Shown here: positions 53,854 to 62,677 of the stretch, one piece after another
Layout of the letters: every line of letters starts with the position of its first letter
Numbering within the stretch: the first letter of the stretch is position 1
Assembly: GCA_022678445.1 (NCBI GenBank)
Contig: JALBWU010000002.1
Span: 164,880-228,879, forward strand
Reading direction: 5' to 3'
Length of the DNA stretch: 64,000 bases
From: Candidatus Aramenus sp. CH1
GTDB taxonomy: Archaea; Thermoproteota; Thermoprotei_A; Sulfolobales; Sulfolobaceae
Program-made: the position numbers and the translations under genes
The notes under the pieces: model-generated
Seen by the model: only the letters and a program-made list of their open reading frames with translations
Databases searched by the model: none
Told to the model about the DNA's origin: nothing

Positions 53854-55586
53854 ATCCCTCCTACCTCTACCTAGGATTCTCCTTGTCCATAGCCCTCTCT
53901 CTGGTCAACAGGAAGGCGGGCTACTATGCGTCCGCCACCGTCTCCCTACTCTCGGTGTACTACGGGGCCCTAGTAGGTGGAGTAGACGGCGACTTCCTGG
54001 CAATAGTCGGGGTAGTGTGGTTCCTCGCCTCGGTCTACTCCACAGTATACGACAACTACGGGAGATGGCTCTCCCCACTCCTCATAACGTCGATGCTAGG
54101 CATGGCCATATCCTTGACTGCAAGGACTTACTTGGAGTTCCTGGCCGGGTGGGAGATAATGACGATCCCTATGTACGCTATCGTGGGAGTTAACAGGAGG
54201 CAGGACTTCCCTGCTTTTTCCTTCATGGCATTTGGGGAGCTGAGCACCGCCCTTCTCCTAGCGGGGTTCGTTTACGCCTACTCCTTTACTGATTCTCCCT
54301 ACTTCACAGCGTTGCAAACTACGGTTCCCCTCGTCTTGGTGGCACTTGGCTCAACCTTCAAGATGGCCACTTTCCCATTCATGGCCTCTGAGTGGGTGCC
54401 CATAGCCCAAGCTAACGCTCCGGCCAACGCCTCCGCCCTAATTAGCGCTGGGACGACACTGGTGGCGACGTACATCCTCGCCAGGGTGGCACTTCTTTCC
54501 CCGATTACTCCTGCCCTAGGCTTCGTCCTCATGGTGGTCGGCAGTACCTCCGTCTTCTTTGGGGCGCTCTACGCCTACGTCTCCGAGCACTTAAAGGGGC
54601 TACTGGCCTTCAGCACTGCCGAGAACGACGGGGCCCTGCTCTCCTTGGTAGGGTTGTACTTGACCTACCAAACGAAGACCCTAGCTAATTTCGCCCTAGA
54701 TGTATTGGTAGTGTACTCCCTAGCCCACTCCATTGCCAAGACTGGGCTCTTCATGGTCGCGGGTAGCGTAGAGGGGGAGTCCTTGAGCAGACTAAAGGTG
54801 GTTAGGAGCAGGCTAGGGAAGGTAGGGGCAGTGCTGTTGACCTCCTCGATGTCTGGCCTCCTACCCAACGTCGGCGGGGTGGCCGTGTGGGGGCTCCTGG
54901 AGGGACTCTTCATGGAGGCCTTCCTCCTGCACTCGGCCTTGTCTGCTGTACCCATCATCTCAGGAGCTGTGATAGCCATGGGGGAGGGGTTCGCTTCCGG
55001 TGCCATGGTGAAGTTCTTGTCCTACACCCAGCTCTTCAGGGGAGAACGTGGGAGGTCGGCGAGGCTCCTAGTTTCCTCCGTTGTTGGAGTAGCAGTGCTC
55101 TTGTTAGGCCCGGCAAGTTACGTGTTCTTCAAGGGGTTTCTCACCGGTGCTCCACAGCTGGGAATTGCAGAAGGCCTCGTCGTCTCTTCTGAGTACCTCC
55201 CTGGAAAGGTGTTCGGGGGAATCTCCCCGCTCTACGTGTTCTTACTCGTAGTAGCCTTCAGTGTAGTCACCCTAGGGGTCTTCGGCAGGCCTAAGGTGAG
55301 GAGGTCTAGTCCATGGAACAACGGCGTCAAGCCGAGGGAGGAGTACACGGCACTTGCCTTTGCCAACAACGTTAGGTTGATGCTCGCCAAGTTGCTGAGG
55401 ACCAAGATTGACGAGATAGTGGTGACAAGCGACGTCTTCTGGAGGGCCTTTTATCTTGTCGCTAGGAAGTACCTGGTCTTCTCGAGGGCATTGGCCAGGG
55501 CTTACATGAACAGCTCCATCAGTTGGTACATCGCTTACATGGTAGTGGCATTCATACTAGTGACCTTGGTGGTGGTGTTGCGTTGA
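53850..55586 (+). CDS. Proton/ion-pumping subunit of Ehr-like complex, NuoL/HyfB-like
   Basis: A 578-residue membrane protein with fourteen or more hydrophobic segments and a C-terminal extension. Key blocks are FLAGWEIMTIPMYAIVGVNR (helix-5 Glu), TFKMATFPFMASEWVPIAQA (helix-7 Lys, with family NAPANASALISAGTTLV next) and HSIAKTGLFMVAGSV (helix-8 Lys). The last 60 residues include a lateral-helix-like stretch and a final hydrophobic segment. GTG start overlaps the previous stop by four bases. It is the second antiporter-like channel of the complex. Confidence 0.88.
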   Translation: MNPSYLYLGFSLSIALSLVNRKAGYYASATVSLLSVYYGALVGGVDGDFLAIVGVVWFLASVYSTVYDNYGRWLSPLLITSMLGMAISLTARTYLEFLAGWEIMTIPMYAIVGVNRRQDFPAFSFMAFGELSTALLLAGFVYAYSFTDSPYFTALQTTVPLVLVALGSTFKMATFPFMASEWVPIAQANAPANASALISAGTTLVATYILARVALLSPITPALGFVLMVVGSTSVFFGALYAYVSEHLKGLLAFSTAENDGALLSLVGLYLTYQTKTLANFALDVLVVYSLAHSIAKTGLFMVAGSVEGESLSRLKVVRSRLGKVGAVLLTSSMSGLLPNVGGVAVWGLLEGLFMEAFLLHSALSAVPIISGAVIAMGEGFASGAMVKFLSYTQLFRGERGRSARLLVSSVVGVAVLLLGPASYVFFKGFLTGAPQLGIAEGLVVSSEYLPGKVFGGISPLYVFLLVVAFSVVTLGVFGRPKVRRSSPWNNGVKPREEYTALAFANNVRLMLAKLLRTKIDEIVVTSDVFWRAFYLVARKYLVFSRALARAYMNSSISWYIAYMVVAFILVTLVVVLR

Positions 55587-56524
55587 TAGGCGTGGCGTTT
55601 GAGACGGTGGTGCAAGCCCTAGGGGTAGTGGTGCTTTCACCACTCTACACCGGCATCCTTGAAAAGCTGAAGGCAAACGTCGCATCTAGGAGGGGACCTA
55701 GCGTCTTCCAGCCCTACTTTGACTTGTTGAAGCTGTTGAGAAAGGAGACCGTCCTGCCCTACAACGCTTCCCAGCTGTTCCTCTACGTCCCCTACGTGGT
55801 CTTCTCCATTTACGTGACGATTTCCCTTGTCATCCCAGTAGTTTACCCGGAGCCAGTTCTCTTCACGCCAGCGGTCGACTTCTTAGGGGGAGCACTGCTT
55901 TTCTCCCTCGCCTCTTTCCTTAAGGTAGCGGGGGCGATGGAATCCGGGAGCAACTTCGTGGCGTTGGGCTCAGCGAGGACGCTCTCCTTCTCCTTTCTGG
56001 GGGAGTCCACTTTGATTACCGTGTTTTTCGCGGTGGCCTTGACTACGGGGACCAACAACCCCTACGTGGAGCACCAGTTCGCCTTAAACTTGACAAACTA
56101 CCTTGCCCTAGACCACGTGCTAGCGACTGTGGCTTTCTTCATGCTCTGGATATTTGAGACCGGAAAGCTCCCAGTGGAGAGCTCTGGGCTCTCGGAGATG
56201 GGCATGATAGAGGAGGGCCTCCTCTACGAGTACAGCGGGAAGCCCCTGGCGCTGCTGAAGTGGGGAGGGTACATGAAGCAGTACTTGCTGGGCTCCGTGC
56301 TGTTGAACGTGTTCCTCCTCCCCTGGGGTCTCCAGCTAGGGGTCGTGGGGGCTTTGGAGGACCTGGGCGTAATGTTCCTTAAGTGGATGACCTTGATCCT
56401 AGTGACCTTGGTAGTAGACACCAGCTTGGCGAAGCTCAGGCTGTTCAAGGTCCAGGACTTCCTCGCAGTCGCCCTTGTGCTCTCGGTAACAGCCCTGTTG
56501 CTGTCGGTGGTGCAAGGTGAGTGA
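55583..56524 (+). CDS. Membrane subunit of Ehr-like complex, NuoH/HyfC-like
   Basis: A 313-residue protein with eight hydrophobic segments. Family motifs are SRRGPSVFQPYFDLLKLLRK (usual RxGP..QP.aD.iKLl.KE), LALDHVLATVAFFMLWIFET and GKLPVESSGLSEMGMIEEGL followed by YSGKPLALLKW, the E-rich loop that faces the quinone or proton-coupling site. The start is TTG 55583 overlapping the previous stop as TTGA, with GGTGGTG just before it. An upstream in-frame start would add 20 residues inside the previous gene. It couples the redox arm to the ion channels. Confidence 0.9.
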   Translation: MIGVAFETVVQALGVVVLSPLYTGILEKLKANVASRRGPSVFQPYFDLLKLLRKETVLPYNASQLFLYVPYVVFSIYVTISLVIPVVYPEPVLFTPAVDFLGGALLFSLASFLKVAGAMESGSNFVALGSARTLSFSFLGESTLITVFFAVALTTGTNNPYVEHQFALNLTNYLALDHVLATVAFFMLWIFETGKLPVESSGLSEMGMIEEGLLYEYSGKPLALLKWGGYMKQYLLGSVLLNVFLLPWGLQLGVVGALEDLGVMFLKWMTLILVTLVVDTSLAKLRLFKVQDFLAVALVLSVTALLLSVVQGE

Positions 56525-57149
56525 GCTGAGCCAGGAAATAGTCGACCTCCTGTCGGTCTCCGTGATAGCTTCGGCGTTCTACATACAGGGGCAAGCCTAC
56601 TACAAGCCCCTTGTGAGGGCGATTGGGGTTCAGTCCTTTGCCCTGGCCGTGCTATCCGCTTACCTAGGGTTAACCATGAGGGTCTACGACTACTTCATCC
56701 TAGCCATTGTCCTCATATTGCTGAGGGGAGTGGTGACGCCATACGTTTTGCTCAAGGCGTTGGGAAATAGGTACGGTGAGAGGGAAAGGATAAGGGGAGT
56801 GGCGTCCCTGCTGATGGTAGACCTCGGCCTATTCTTCATCGCAGTCCTCGTGCTGTACGAACTCGTAGTGCCGATGGTGTTCTCAGGGGACGTCTACGAG
56901 CTCGTCTTTCCGCTCTCCCTGCTCTTCCAGGGGCTCTTCCTCATGGCGTCGAGGAACTCCACGCCAGCGCAGATCGTGGGCTACGTAGAGGAGGAGAACG
57001 CCATCGTGATGCTGGGGGCGTTCCTTGTACCTATACCCCTCTTGATAGAGGTTAGCGTCTTCTTGGACGTCCTGGGGATTGTAGCAATATCGTCGCTCGT
57101 CGTTCTGGAGAAGAGGGAGCACAAGCCCATGGAGGAGCTGAAGGGCTGA
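56517..57149 (+). CDS. Membrane subunit of Ehr-like complex, HyfE-like
   Basis: A 210-residue protein with six hydrophobic segments and the HyfE/NuoK-related blocks FALAVLSAYLGL, AIVLILLRGVVTPYVLLKAL and EEENAIVMLGAFLVPIPLLI (membrane Glu pair). GTG start overlaps the previous gene by eight bases. It is the last gene of the riboswitch-led operon. The gap to the convergent permease is 79 bases and shows no feature. Confidence 0.87.
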   Translation: MSELSQEIVDLLSVSVIASAFYIQGQAYYKPLVRAIGVQSFALAVLSAYLGLTMRVYDYFILAIVLILLRGVVTPYVLLKALGNRYGERERIRGVASLLMVDLGLFFIAVLVLYELVVPMVFSGDVYELVFPLSLLFQGLFLMASRNSTPAQIVGYVEEENAIVMLGAFLVPIPLLIEVSVFLDVLGIVAISSLVVLEKREHKPMEELKG

Positions 57150-57228
57150 CGTCTTGTCCTCCTTCTCAAAGGCCTTAAGCAAGGGGAATTAAAGGCAGGG
57201 ACTAACAGCCATTAATCGGCTCGCGCCC

Positions 57229-58665
57229 TCAACCCACCATGAAGTCCTTTACCTCTACCCTCCTCGAGAGGTATACAAATACAAGGGAGAAGACCATCAA
57301 CCCCGCGAAGACGTAAGGGAATTCCCAGCCAATGTTTGAGGGGCTGTAGTAGAGCCCTAGGGCTATTATGGCGCCAAGGGAGAGCGAGGCGACCACGGAA
57401 ATAACCCTGTACGCCCAGTGGACGTGAGGGCCCACCCCCTCTAGCTCCATCGGCCTGTGCCTTACCCAGAAGAAAAGGACGCCGCTAACGCTGTCAAGGA
57501 GGAACTCCATGGCTAAGAAGATCCCTGCAGAGCTTAACACCAGGGTGAAGAAAGCTTGAACCGAGGGGAAGGCAAGCATCAGCGCGTTTATTAGAACGTT
57601 GAGCCCAGACATCACGAGCACGTTGGCCCAGGGGCTCTTGAACCTAGCGTTGACCCAACCAAAGAGGGAGGGAAGTAGGTTGTCCCTGGCCATCGCGTAC
57701 CACGCCCTGCTCAGTATGAACTCCGTGAGCCACAGGGAGCTCGCAGTAGAGGCAAGTACTGCTAAGTTTATTAGCCAAGCGAAGGGGGGCACCACGTACT
57801 GGGCCCAAGTGTAGAGAGGGTCGACGCTCTGGGCGAGGGCGTTCAAGGGAGTCTCCATCGTCATTAGGGGCATGGCAACGCCGTATATTACAAGGACTGA
57901 GAGGAGGCCGATCACCCCGCTCAGCCCCGGCCACTTGTTGGGCCTCTTCGACTCCTCAGCAGCGTAACTGTCTATCTCCCAGCCGTCAACGATAGTGGCA
58001 GCTACTACCGACGCCTGGACTACCCCAGTCCAATCCACCCTAGTTGAAAAGAACCAGTTCCAGCTGAACGGGTTTACAACCTTGAAGTGGGAAAAGCCGA
58101 GGCCAAGGAAGAGGGCAAGCACTACGAGCTCGATCATTAGAAAGGCCTCGGTGAACCTCGCAGTTGGCTTCGCACCCAGCAACAGTGGTACAGTGGCTAT
58201 TAGTATCCAAGCTATCCCGACCACTGACACCCAGAACTGGGAAGAGTACGCGGAGTAGGGGATCCATCCGAGGGAGTAGAGGAGGGCTAGTGTGTACTCC
58301 CCAGCGGGGACGACTATGGGCGGGATGGAGAGGAAGTAGGCCAAGGTCACAATCCACGCTTGGAAAGCCCCGAACCTTTTCCCGACTACCTTAGCCCCCC
58401 AGTGGTAAGACGCCCCGGCGTGTGGGAAGTGCAGGTTGAACTGCCTGAAAATTAAGGCGATCAGAAGGAACGGGATGGCGGTGATGAAGGTGGACATTAT
58501 TGCTTGTGGGCCAGCGAGGGACACCATAACGCCGTAAGCTGCCGCGATGCTGAAAGCGGGAGCAACGGAGGAGGTAGACAGGGGGACTAGGTCTAGGATG
58601 TGTAAAACTTCCCTCTTCAGTTCCGTTATTTTGGTATGAAAAGTCACCGATCTCTTTCCTACCAT
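57229..58665 (-). CDS. Amino acid permease (APC superfamily)
   Basis: A 478-residue carrier with about twelve hydrophobic segments. Typical blocks are VPLSTSSVAPAFSIAAAYGV, FPHAGASYHWGAKVVGKRFG (the P-x-AGG-x-Y region), DGWEIDSYAAEESKRPNKWP and WLTEFILSRAWYAMARDNLL. These match the eukaryote/archaeal GABA permease-like branch of the APC family. It stands alone on the minus strand and has no visible link to the complex it converges with. Confidence 0.85.
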   Translation of the reverse strand: MVGKRSVTFHTKITELKREVLHILDLVPLSTSSVAPAFSIAAAYGVMVSLAGPQAIMSTFITAIPFLLIALIFRQFNLHFPHAGASYHWGAKVVGKRFGAFQAWIVTLAYFLSIPPIVVPAGEYTLALLYSLGWIPYSAYSSQFWVSVVGIAWILIATVPLLLGAKPTARFTEAFLMIELVVLALFLGLGFSHFKVVNPFSWNWFFSTRVDWTGVVQASVVAATIVDGWEIDSYAAEESKRPNKWPGLSGVIGLLSVLVIYGVAMPLMTMETPLNALAQSVDPLYTWAQYVVPPFAWLINLAVLASTASSLWLTEFILSRAWYAMARDNLLPSLFGWVNARFKSPWANVLVMSGLNVLINALMLAFPSVQAFFTLVLSSAGIFLAMEFLLDSVSGVLFFWVRHRPMELEGVGPHVHWAYRVISVVASLSLGAIIALGLYYSPSNIGWEFPYVFAGLMVFSLVFVYLSRRVEVKDFMVG

Positions 58666-58979
58666 GACAGGAATTTGTTTTTAGATTTTAAAAAAAGTTT
58701 CTTTCTAAACTTTCTACATTTTGCTCTATTGGCTCTAGGGGTTCCGTTGCACCTTCAGTGGGGGTCGTTTGGCTCAAGTTCTTCGCTGGTAGGCGCTGTG
58801 CGGTTGTCCTCGTAGCTGGACAATGCGTGCAACAGTGAAGGAGAGCGTGCATCCTCCTCATCTTCTTGCCCCTTTCGCCTCCCTCGTTCTCTAAGCTAAG
58901 GGGCAAATCTAGGGGGTTTGGGTCTCATAGGACATCATAATATTTGATATCAGTCCTCAACCCTTGGACTTCACGGGGG
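58666..58979. other. Intergenic region with one doubtful small frame
   Basis: A 314-base gap. A minus-strand frame of 72 residues (58688-58906) has HALLHCCTHCPATRTTAQRL and a proline/glutamate-rich tail but no recognisable fold, start signal or relative, so I do not call it a gene. TATA-like sequence near 58683-58695 probably serves the permease. Nothing else is visible. Confidence 0.4.
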
Positions 58980-59459
58980 TCAAGCTCCATCACCCTCACC
59001 CTCCTCCGCCCCATTAGCGAGATAAACCCCTACCCACCTAGACAGAATGCTGTCTAGGCGGGGGAACTCGCACATCTTGAGGTAGATGTTCAAGGACGCG
59101 TTTAGTTGTCTATCTAACGTGAACCCACACCTCTCGCACACGAAGGTCTTGCCTACCTTTCGGGATAGGTGCACGTCTTTCTGGGTCATCGAGGAAAACC
59201 TAGCGTATAACACCATCTTCCTCTTCCTGACTATTCCCATCAACCTCTCAACGCCCTTCTCCCTGAACCTCCCGGCACCGCCTTCCAACACTACTGGTGC
59301 TATCCTCCCCTGCTTTACGTAGTCCCTCAAAGTTAGGAAATTCCTAACCTCTGGCACAACCTCCTTGGGCCTAAGCATTGCGGTTTGTCCTGACATCAGA
59401 TTATAAAAACTGTATGACTTGAGCGAAACTGCTAACAACGGCTGACCTCCTCTTGCCAA
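58980..59459 (-). pseudogene. TnpB-type transposon protein, truncated and rearranged (second family)
   Basis: A 159-residue frame whose C-terminal half has the TnpB zinc ribbon and last catalytic motif, GKTFVCERCGFTLDRQLNAS followed by LNIYLKMCEF (CxxC pair, DRxxNASLN with Asp present). Upstream parts include VERLMGIVRKRKMVLYARFS, but the RuvC I Asp and much of the middle are missing. Only one CxxC of the ribbon pair remains. It differs from the copies at 24.3, 35.0, 48.9 and 63.9 kb and so comes from another element. The 3' end holds a strong hairpin. Confidence 0.7.
59037..59058 (-). repeat. Nine-base inverted repeat at the end of the tnpB remnant
   Basis: CCTAGACAG-AATG-CTGTCTAGG is a perfect hairpin with a four-base loop inside the 3' coding part of the remnant. 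Hairpins in this position are expected in guide RNA made from tnpB 3' ends. Confidence 0.6.
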
Positions 59460-59591
59460 AGGGCGAGGCCTGTTCTTGGCATGAGTCTTAGTGTTTTCGA
59501 GACCAGTCCGTTAAGAGCTCTTGAGGGAGCCGTCAAGATTTGCACCGTTTAAGCGTCTTTTTATTAATCCCTACATAGCATAACTAGATCT

Positions 59592-60713
59592 ATGAGAAAA
59601 GGATTAGCTCTGGCTATAATCGCAACAGCACTATTAGTAACCTCAGCGGTGACCTTGATCCAAGACCTCGCAAATACCCACCCAGTCCCCAGCTCGTCGT
59701 TAACCTCGTCAGTGAATACTTCCACCACCCTGTCAGCCCAAACCCAGGCATCCACCAGTACCTCGGCCACGCAAAGCCAGACCTCTTCCTCCAGCACCGT
59801 GAGCACTACTCAGAGCCAGACGTACCCTAGCTCCACAACTACCTCCAGTACAGCTCCACCCCCCTCTGCAAATGAGCTACTGCTCTTCAACGAACTCGGC
59901 ACTTTCACGGTGCTGGGGAAGTACCAGAGCGACAACGCCTATGCCATGGCAGAAGTGTACACGCCAAACGCCTCCCTCTTCATTTCTCCTTTCCTTTGGA
60001 ACATGAAGTACGCAAAGGGCGAGGCCAACTTAACCTACGTGGGGCACGTCCTGCACGTTTACGTTAACTTCACAGACTTCGAGAAGGTCACCCCCTCGAT
60101 CCCCGTGGACGGGTACCCAGGGGTCATGTACGGGGAGGAGATGTGGTTCCCCTTTGCTGGGTCAACCGAGCTGTCGCCTATGTTGTCACTCCCCGTGGAG
60201 GTGTCCCGGCTACCTGCTTTCAACTCCACTCTCTCCTACTCTCTGTTCGTGGAGAAGGGGGTGATAGACGACTTCTCCTACGACATATGGCTCACAGAGA
60301 ACCCCTACACGACTTACTTGGAGTTCCCGGACGTGGAGGTGATGGTCTGGCTACACCACAACGAGACACTCTCCAGCTACCTCGTGTACGAAGGGGAGGT
60401 GCAAGTGCCGGTGGTGGTCAACGGTACTTTGGTGGAGGACAACTTCTCGGTGTACGTGTTGCCCCACACAGGCTCGGCCAACGGATGGATAGGAGTATAC
60501 TACGTGAGCGGGTTACAGCTGGAGGGGAACGTCACGGTACCCCTCTCACAGCTCATAGTGGAGAGCTTCACCTTCATAGACAAGGTGTTCCCAAGCATCT
60601 CTGCTAGCGAGTACTACTTGGACGCCATACAAGTGGGAATGGAGTTCAACGACGTGGACGGGTCGGTCTTTGCGGGCTACACGCTGTACAGCTGGGTAAT
60701 TGAAGTAGGTTGA
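59592..60713 (+). CDS. Secreted GH12 endo-beta-1,4-glucanase
   Basis: A 373-residue secreted enzyme with signal segment (residues about 4-24), a Ser/Thr/Gln-rich linker (about 30-95) and a GH12 catalytic domain. GYPGVMYGEEMWFPF, DDFSYDIWLTENPYTTYLEF and DVEVMVWLHHNETL are family blocks. Glu249 (DVEVMVW) is the expected nucleophile and Glu351 (VGMEFND) the acid/base. It resembles the extracellular acid-stable glucanases of Sulfolobus solfataricus. Sequons are frequent. A TATA-like TTTTTATTAA at about 59559-59568 sits 25-30 bases before ATG 59592, so leaderless expression is likely. It would cut cellulose or mixed-linkage glucans outside the cell. Confidence 0.85.
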   Translation: MRKGLALAIIATALLVTSAVTLIQDLANTHPVPSSSLTSSVNTSTTLSAQTQASTSTSATQSQTSSSSTVSTTQSQTYPSSTTTSSTAPPPSANELLLFNELGTFTVLGKYQSDNAYAMAEVYTPNASLFISPFLWNMKYAKGEANLTYVGHVLHVYVNFTDFEKVTPSIPVDGYPGVMYGEEMWFPFAGSTELSPMLSLPVEVSRLPAFNSTLSYSLFVEKGVIDDFSYDIWLTENPYTTYLEFPDVEVMVWLHHNETLSSYLVYEGEVQVPVVVNGTLVEDNFSVYVLPHTGSANGWIGVYYVSGLQLEGNVTVPLSQLIVESFTFIDKVFPSISASEYYLDAIQVGMEFNDVDGSVFAGYTLYSWVIEVG

Positions 60714-60809
60714 GCGGTGGTGGACAAGGGCTAGTCCCCCTAGTCAGTTGCGTTAAAGCGAAAACCCCCTTTCCCCTACACCTCGAGGGAGCGGGAAAAA
60801 CGACTGACT

Positions 60810-61280
60810 TTAGGCGAACGCGGTCTCATTTGGGTACACTGACGCGAAGACCGTGACGTTATAGGCCTCTATCTGTAGCAAAAGCGTGTAGTTCCACACG
60901 TACGATGGTAGGATGAAGTTATATATTAAGGGGACCGGGAGCGGGTACGTTTGAGGGGCCCCGTTTACTGTCGTCACCGCCTTCACGTGATTTGTAATGT
61001 TGTACCAAATCCCTCCTTTCGTGTAGTAGACCGCTTGAAGGACGAAGTTCTGGTTCCCGTGGGCCACGTAGAGGAAAGGCTTTGAGGGGGTGGAGTTGAA
61101 GAATACGAGGACTGAGCCGCCGATGATCTGCTCCTTGGCAATAGTCTGGTAGTTTACCGGCTTCACCTCTGGCACGGAGTAGTTGGAGAGGATTAGGAAG
61201 AGGGGGACTAGGACAGCCACTATCAAGATCATCGCTATGAGGAACGCTACGTACTCTGACTGGGCCTTCGTCTCGCTCAC
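60810..61280 (-). CDS. Type IV pilin-like surface protein
   Basis: A 156-residue protein with a class III signal. A short polar leader MSETKA is followed by QSEYVAFLIAMILIVAVLVP, where an archaeal prepilin peptidase would cut after Ala6 before the hydrophobic helix. The exterior part is beta-rich with Tyr/Asn and sequons. It begins one base after the stop of the upstream frame and ends the minus-strand operon from 63.8 kb. Probably a pilus or adhesion filament subunit. Not assignable to the known ups, aap or archaellum pilins. Confidence 0.65.
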   Translation of the reverse strand: MSETKAQSEYVAFLIAMILIVAVLVPLFLILSNYSVPEVKPVNYQTIAKEQIIGGSVLVFFNSTPSKPFLYVAHGNQNFVLQAVYYTKGGIWYNITNHVKAVTTVNGAPQTYPLPVPLIYNFILPSYVWNYTLLLQIEAYNVTVFASVYPNETAFA

Positions 61281-61281
61281 C

Positions 61282-62664
61282 TCATAGTGGTTGGAAGTAG
61301 TCTGTTACGCCGTAGTACACCACGATTTTTAAGGGCTGGTTAATCGTTATCCCGTTAGGTATGTTGGGATAATAGTAGGTGAAAGTGGAGCCGTTCTGGT
61401 ACTCCACCTGCATTTCAGTAGCACCACAAGAGTAGATGCCGTAAAAGATCCCTGTAGGCGAGACAGTGTAGCTCCCGCCCTTAATCCACACGCTCGAGTT
61501 GTAGTTGTACTGAGTCCCGTTTAGGTATATTACCACGTCTCCTGACGAGTTTACGCTCTTTAGCGTAATGTAGTAGTAGTTGAAGTTGTTCACATAGTCC
61601 AAGTATATAGTTGGAGTGGTCTGTGGGGGTAGGAAGAGCAACATGGACAGGGTGGTGTAAGTCTTACCTCCGTAGCTCACTTCGGAGTAGCAGTAGTGGT
61701 GGATTACCTTGTTGTTCGCGGAGGAGTTAAACTGCGTCGTGATTATGGTCACGTTCGCGAAGCCTGCGGGCAGGCTCAAGCTCGTTTGGTTCGTGACCGT
61801 GTACGTTATCCCGTCTATTGACACCTCTATCGGCTCACCGCTTATTGATGGCACTATGTTTACCGTGTCGTAAGCTTTGAGCTCAGAGTAGTTGGCTACT
61901 AAGATCGCAGTGGACCCTTCAAGTGTCACCTCCACCGAGTTAGAGGTAGTGGAGTTGAGGCTCGCTACTCCCAGTACCTTCCAGTTGTGGAACACGCCAG
62001 TTATTTTCTGCCCCTTGGAGTTCTCGTAGTAGACGTACTCTGGCACCTTCATGGCGAACTACCCCGTTTGGTTGGGGAAGGCCACCGGGGTCGTGAAGTT
62101 CTGGAACTTGCCGTATATGTTCGTAGTCACGTTGGTGGAGACCCCTAGTGGGCTTCCTAAGCTCTGGCATATCTGGGCGAGCACTATGGCGCCTCCCTTA
62201 GTCACTACCCCTGAATAGGGCCCTATTGACGGCCCTGGAGTAAGGAAGAACAAGTTGCCTAGAGAGGTGACCACGATTATGGGTTTCCCCTCTACGTATT
62301 TGGGTAGCTGTAAGGCCTCTCCCTCCTTTACGGTTATAGGGTACTTCAGTGAGGTTATGTTAGTCCACACTCCCGAGGAGGTATTCAGGTAGAGGATGCC
62401 AACAATGGTCAAGTTCATCGGTGGAACGAACGTCCCGTCGAAGTACACTAAGGCCAGTTGCGTCCCGTTGTAGTAAAGGCTCGGGTGACCTTACTGTATC
62501 TGCTCCTGCTGTAGCCCCTTTAGGTAAACGTAGTTGTTGGCAATTGCAGTGCTGACGGGCTGGCTTGACTGGAGGCTCTGGAAGTAGAAGAGGGTGGGGA
62601 CAAATACTGCTAGAAGGATTACCATTAGTATTATTACGGAGATGACGTTTGAGAGCGCCTTCAT
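61282..62664 (-). pseudogene. Pilin-like surface protein interrupted by two in-frame stop codons
   Basis: ATG 62664, with GGGGTGGTGCAG before it, opens MKALSNVISVIILMVILLAV, a pilin-like leader and helix. The frame meets TAA at 62491-62493 after EQIQ, continues without shift as GHPSLYYNGTQLALVYFDGT, meets TAG at 62056-62058 after FPNQTG, and continues in the same frame as FAMKVPEYVYYENSKGQKIT to a final stop at 61282. All three parts share composition, sequons and frame, giving one protein of about 460 residues. Either it is a recent pseudogene, there are read errors, or stops are read through. Separate short genes (62059-62448 and 61282-62052) are less likely since neither has a signal. Confidence 0.6.
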
Positions 62665-62677
62665 CTGCACCACCCCT

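Noticed and set aside
50787..57149. Functional group 4 NiFe hydrogenase / formate hydrogenlyase
   Set aside because: The large subunit lacks all four Ni-Fe cysteines and no hydrogenase maturation gene is present, so only the Ehr-type relation is supported.
58688..58906. Small Cys/His-rich protein on the minus strand
   Set aside because: Low-complexity tail, no recognisable zinc-finger spacing, no start signal.
62059..62448. Separate genes of 129 and 256 residues in the pilin-like operon
   Set aside because: They are in the same frame as the upstream pilin-like start, separated only by stop codons, lack signals of their own and have no good ribosome binding sites.
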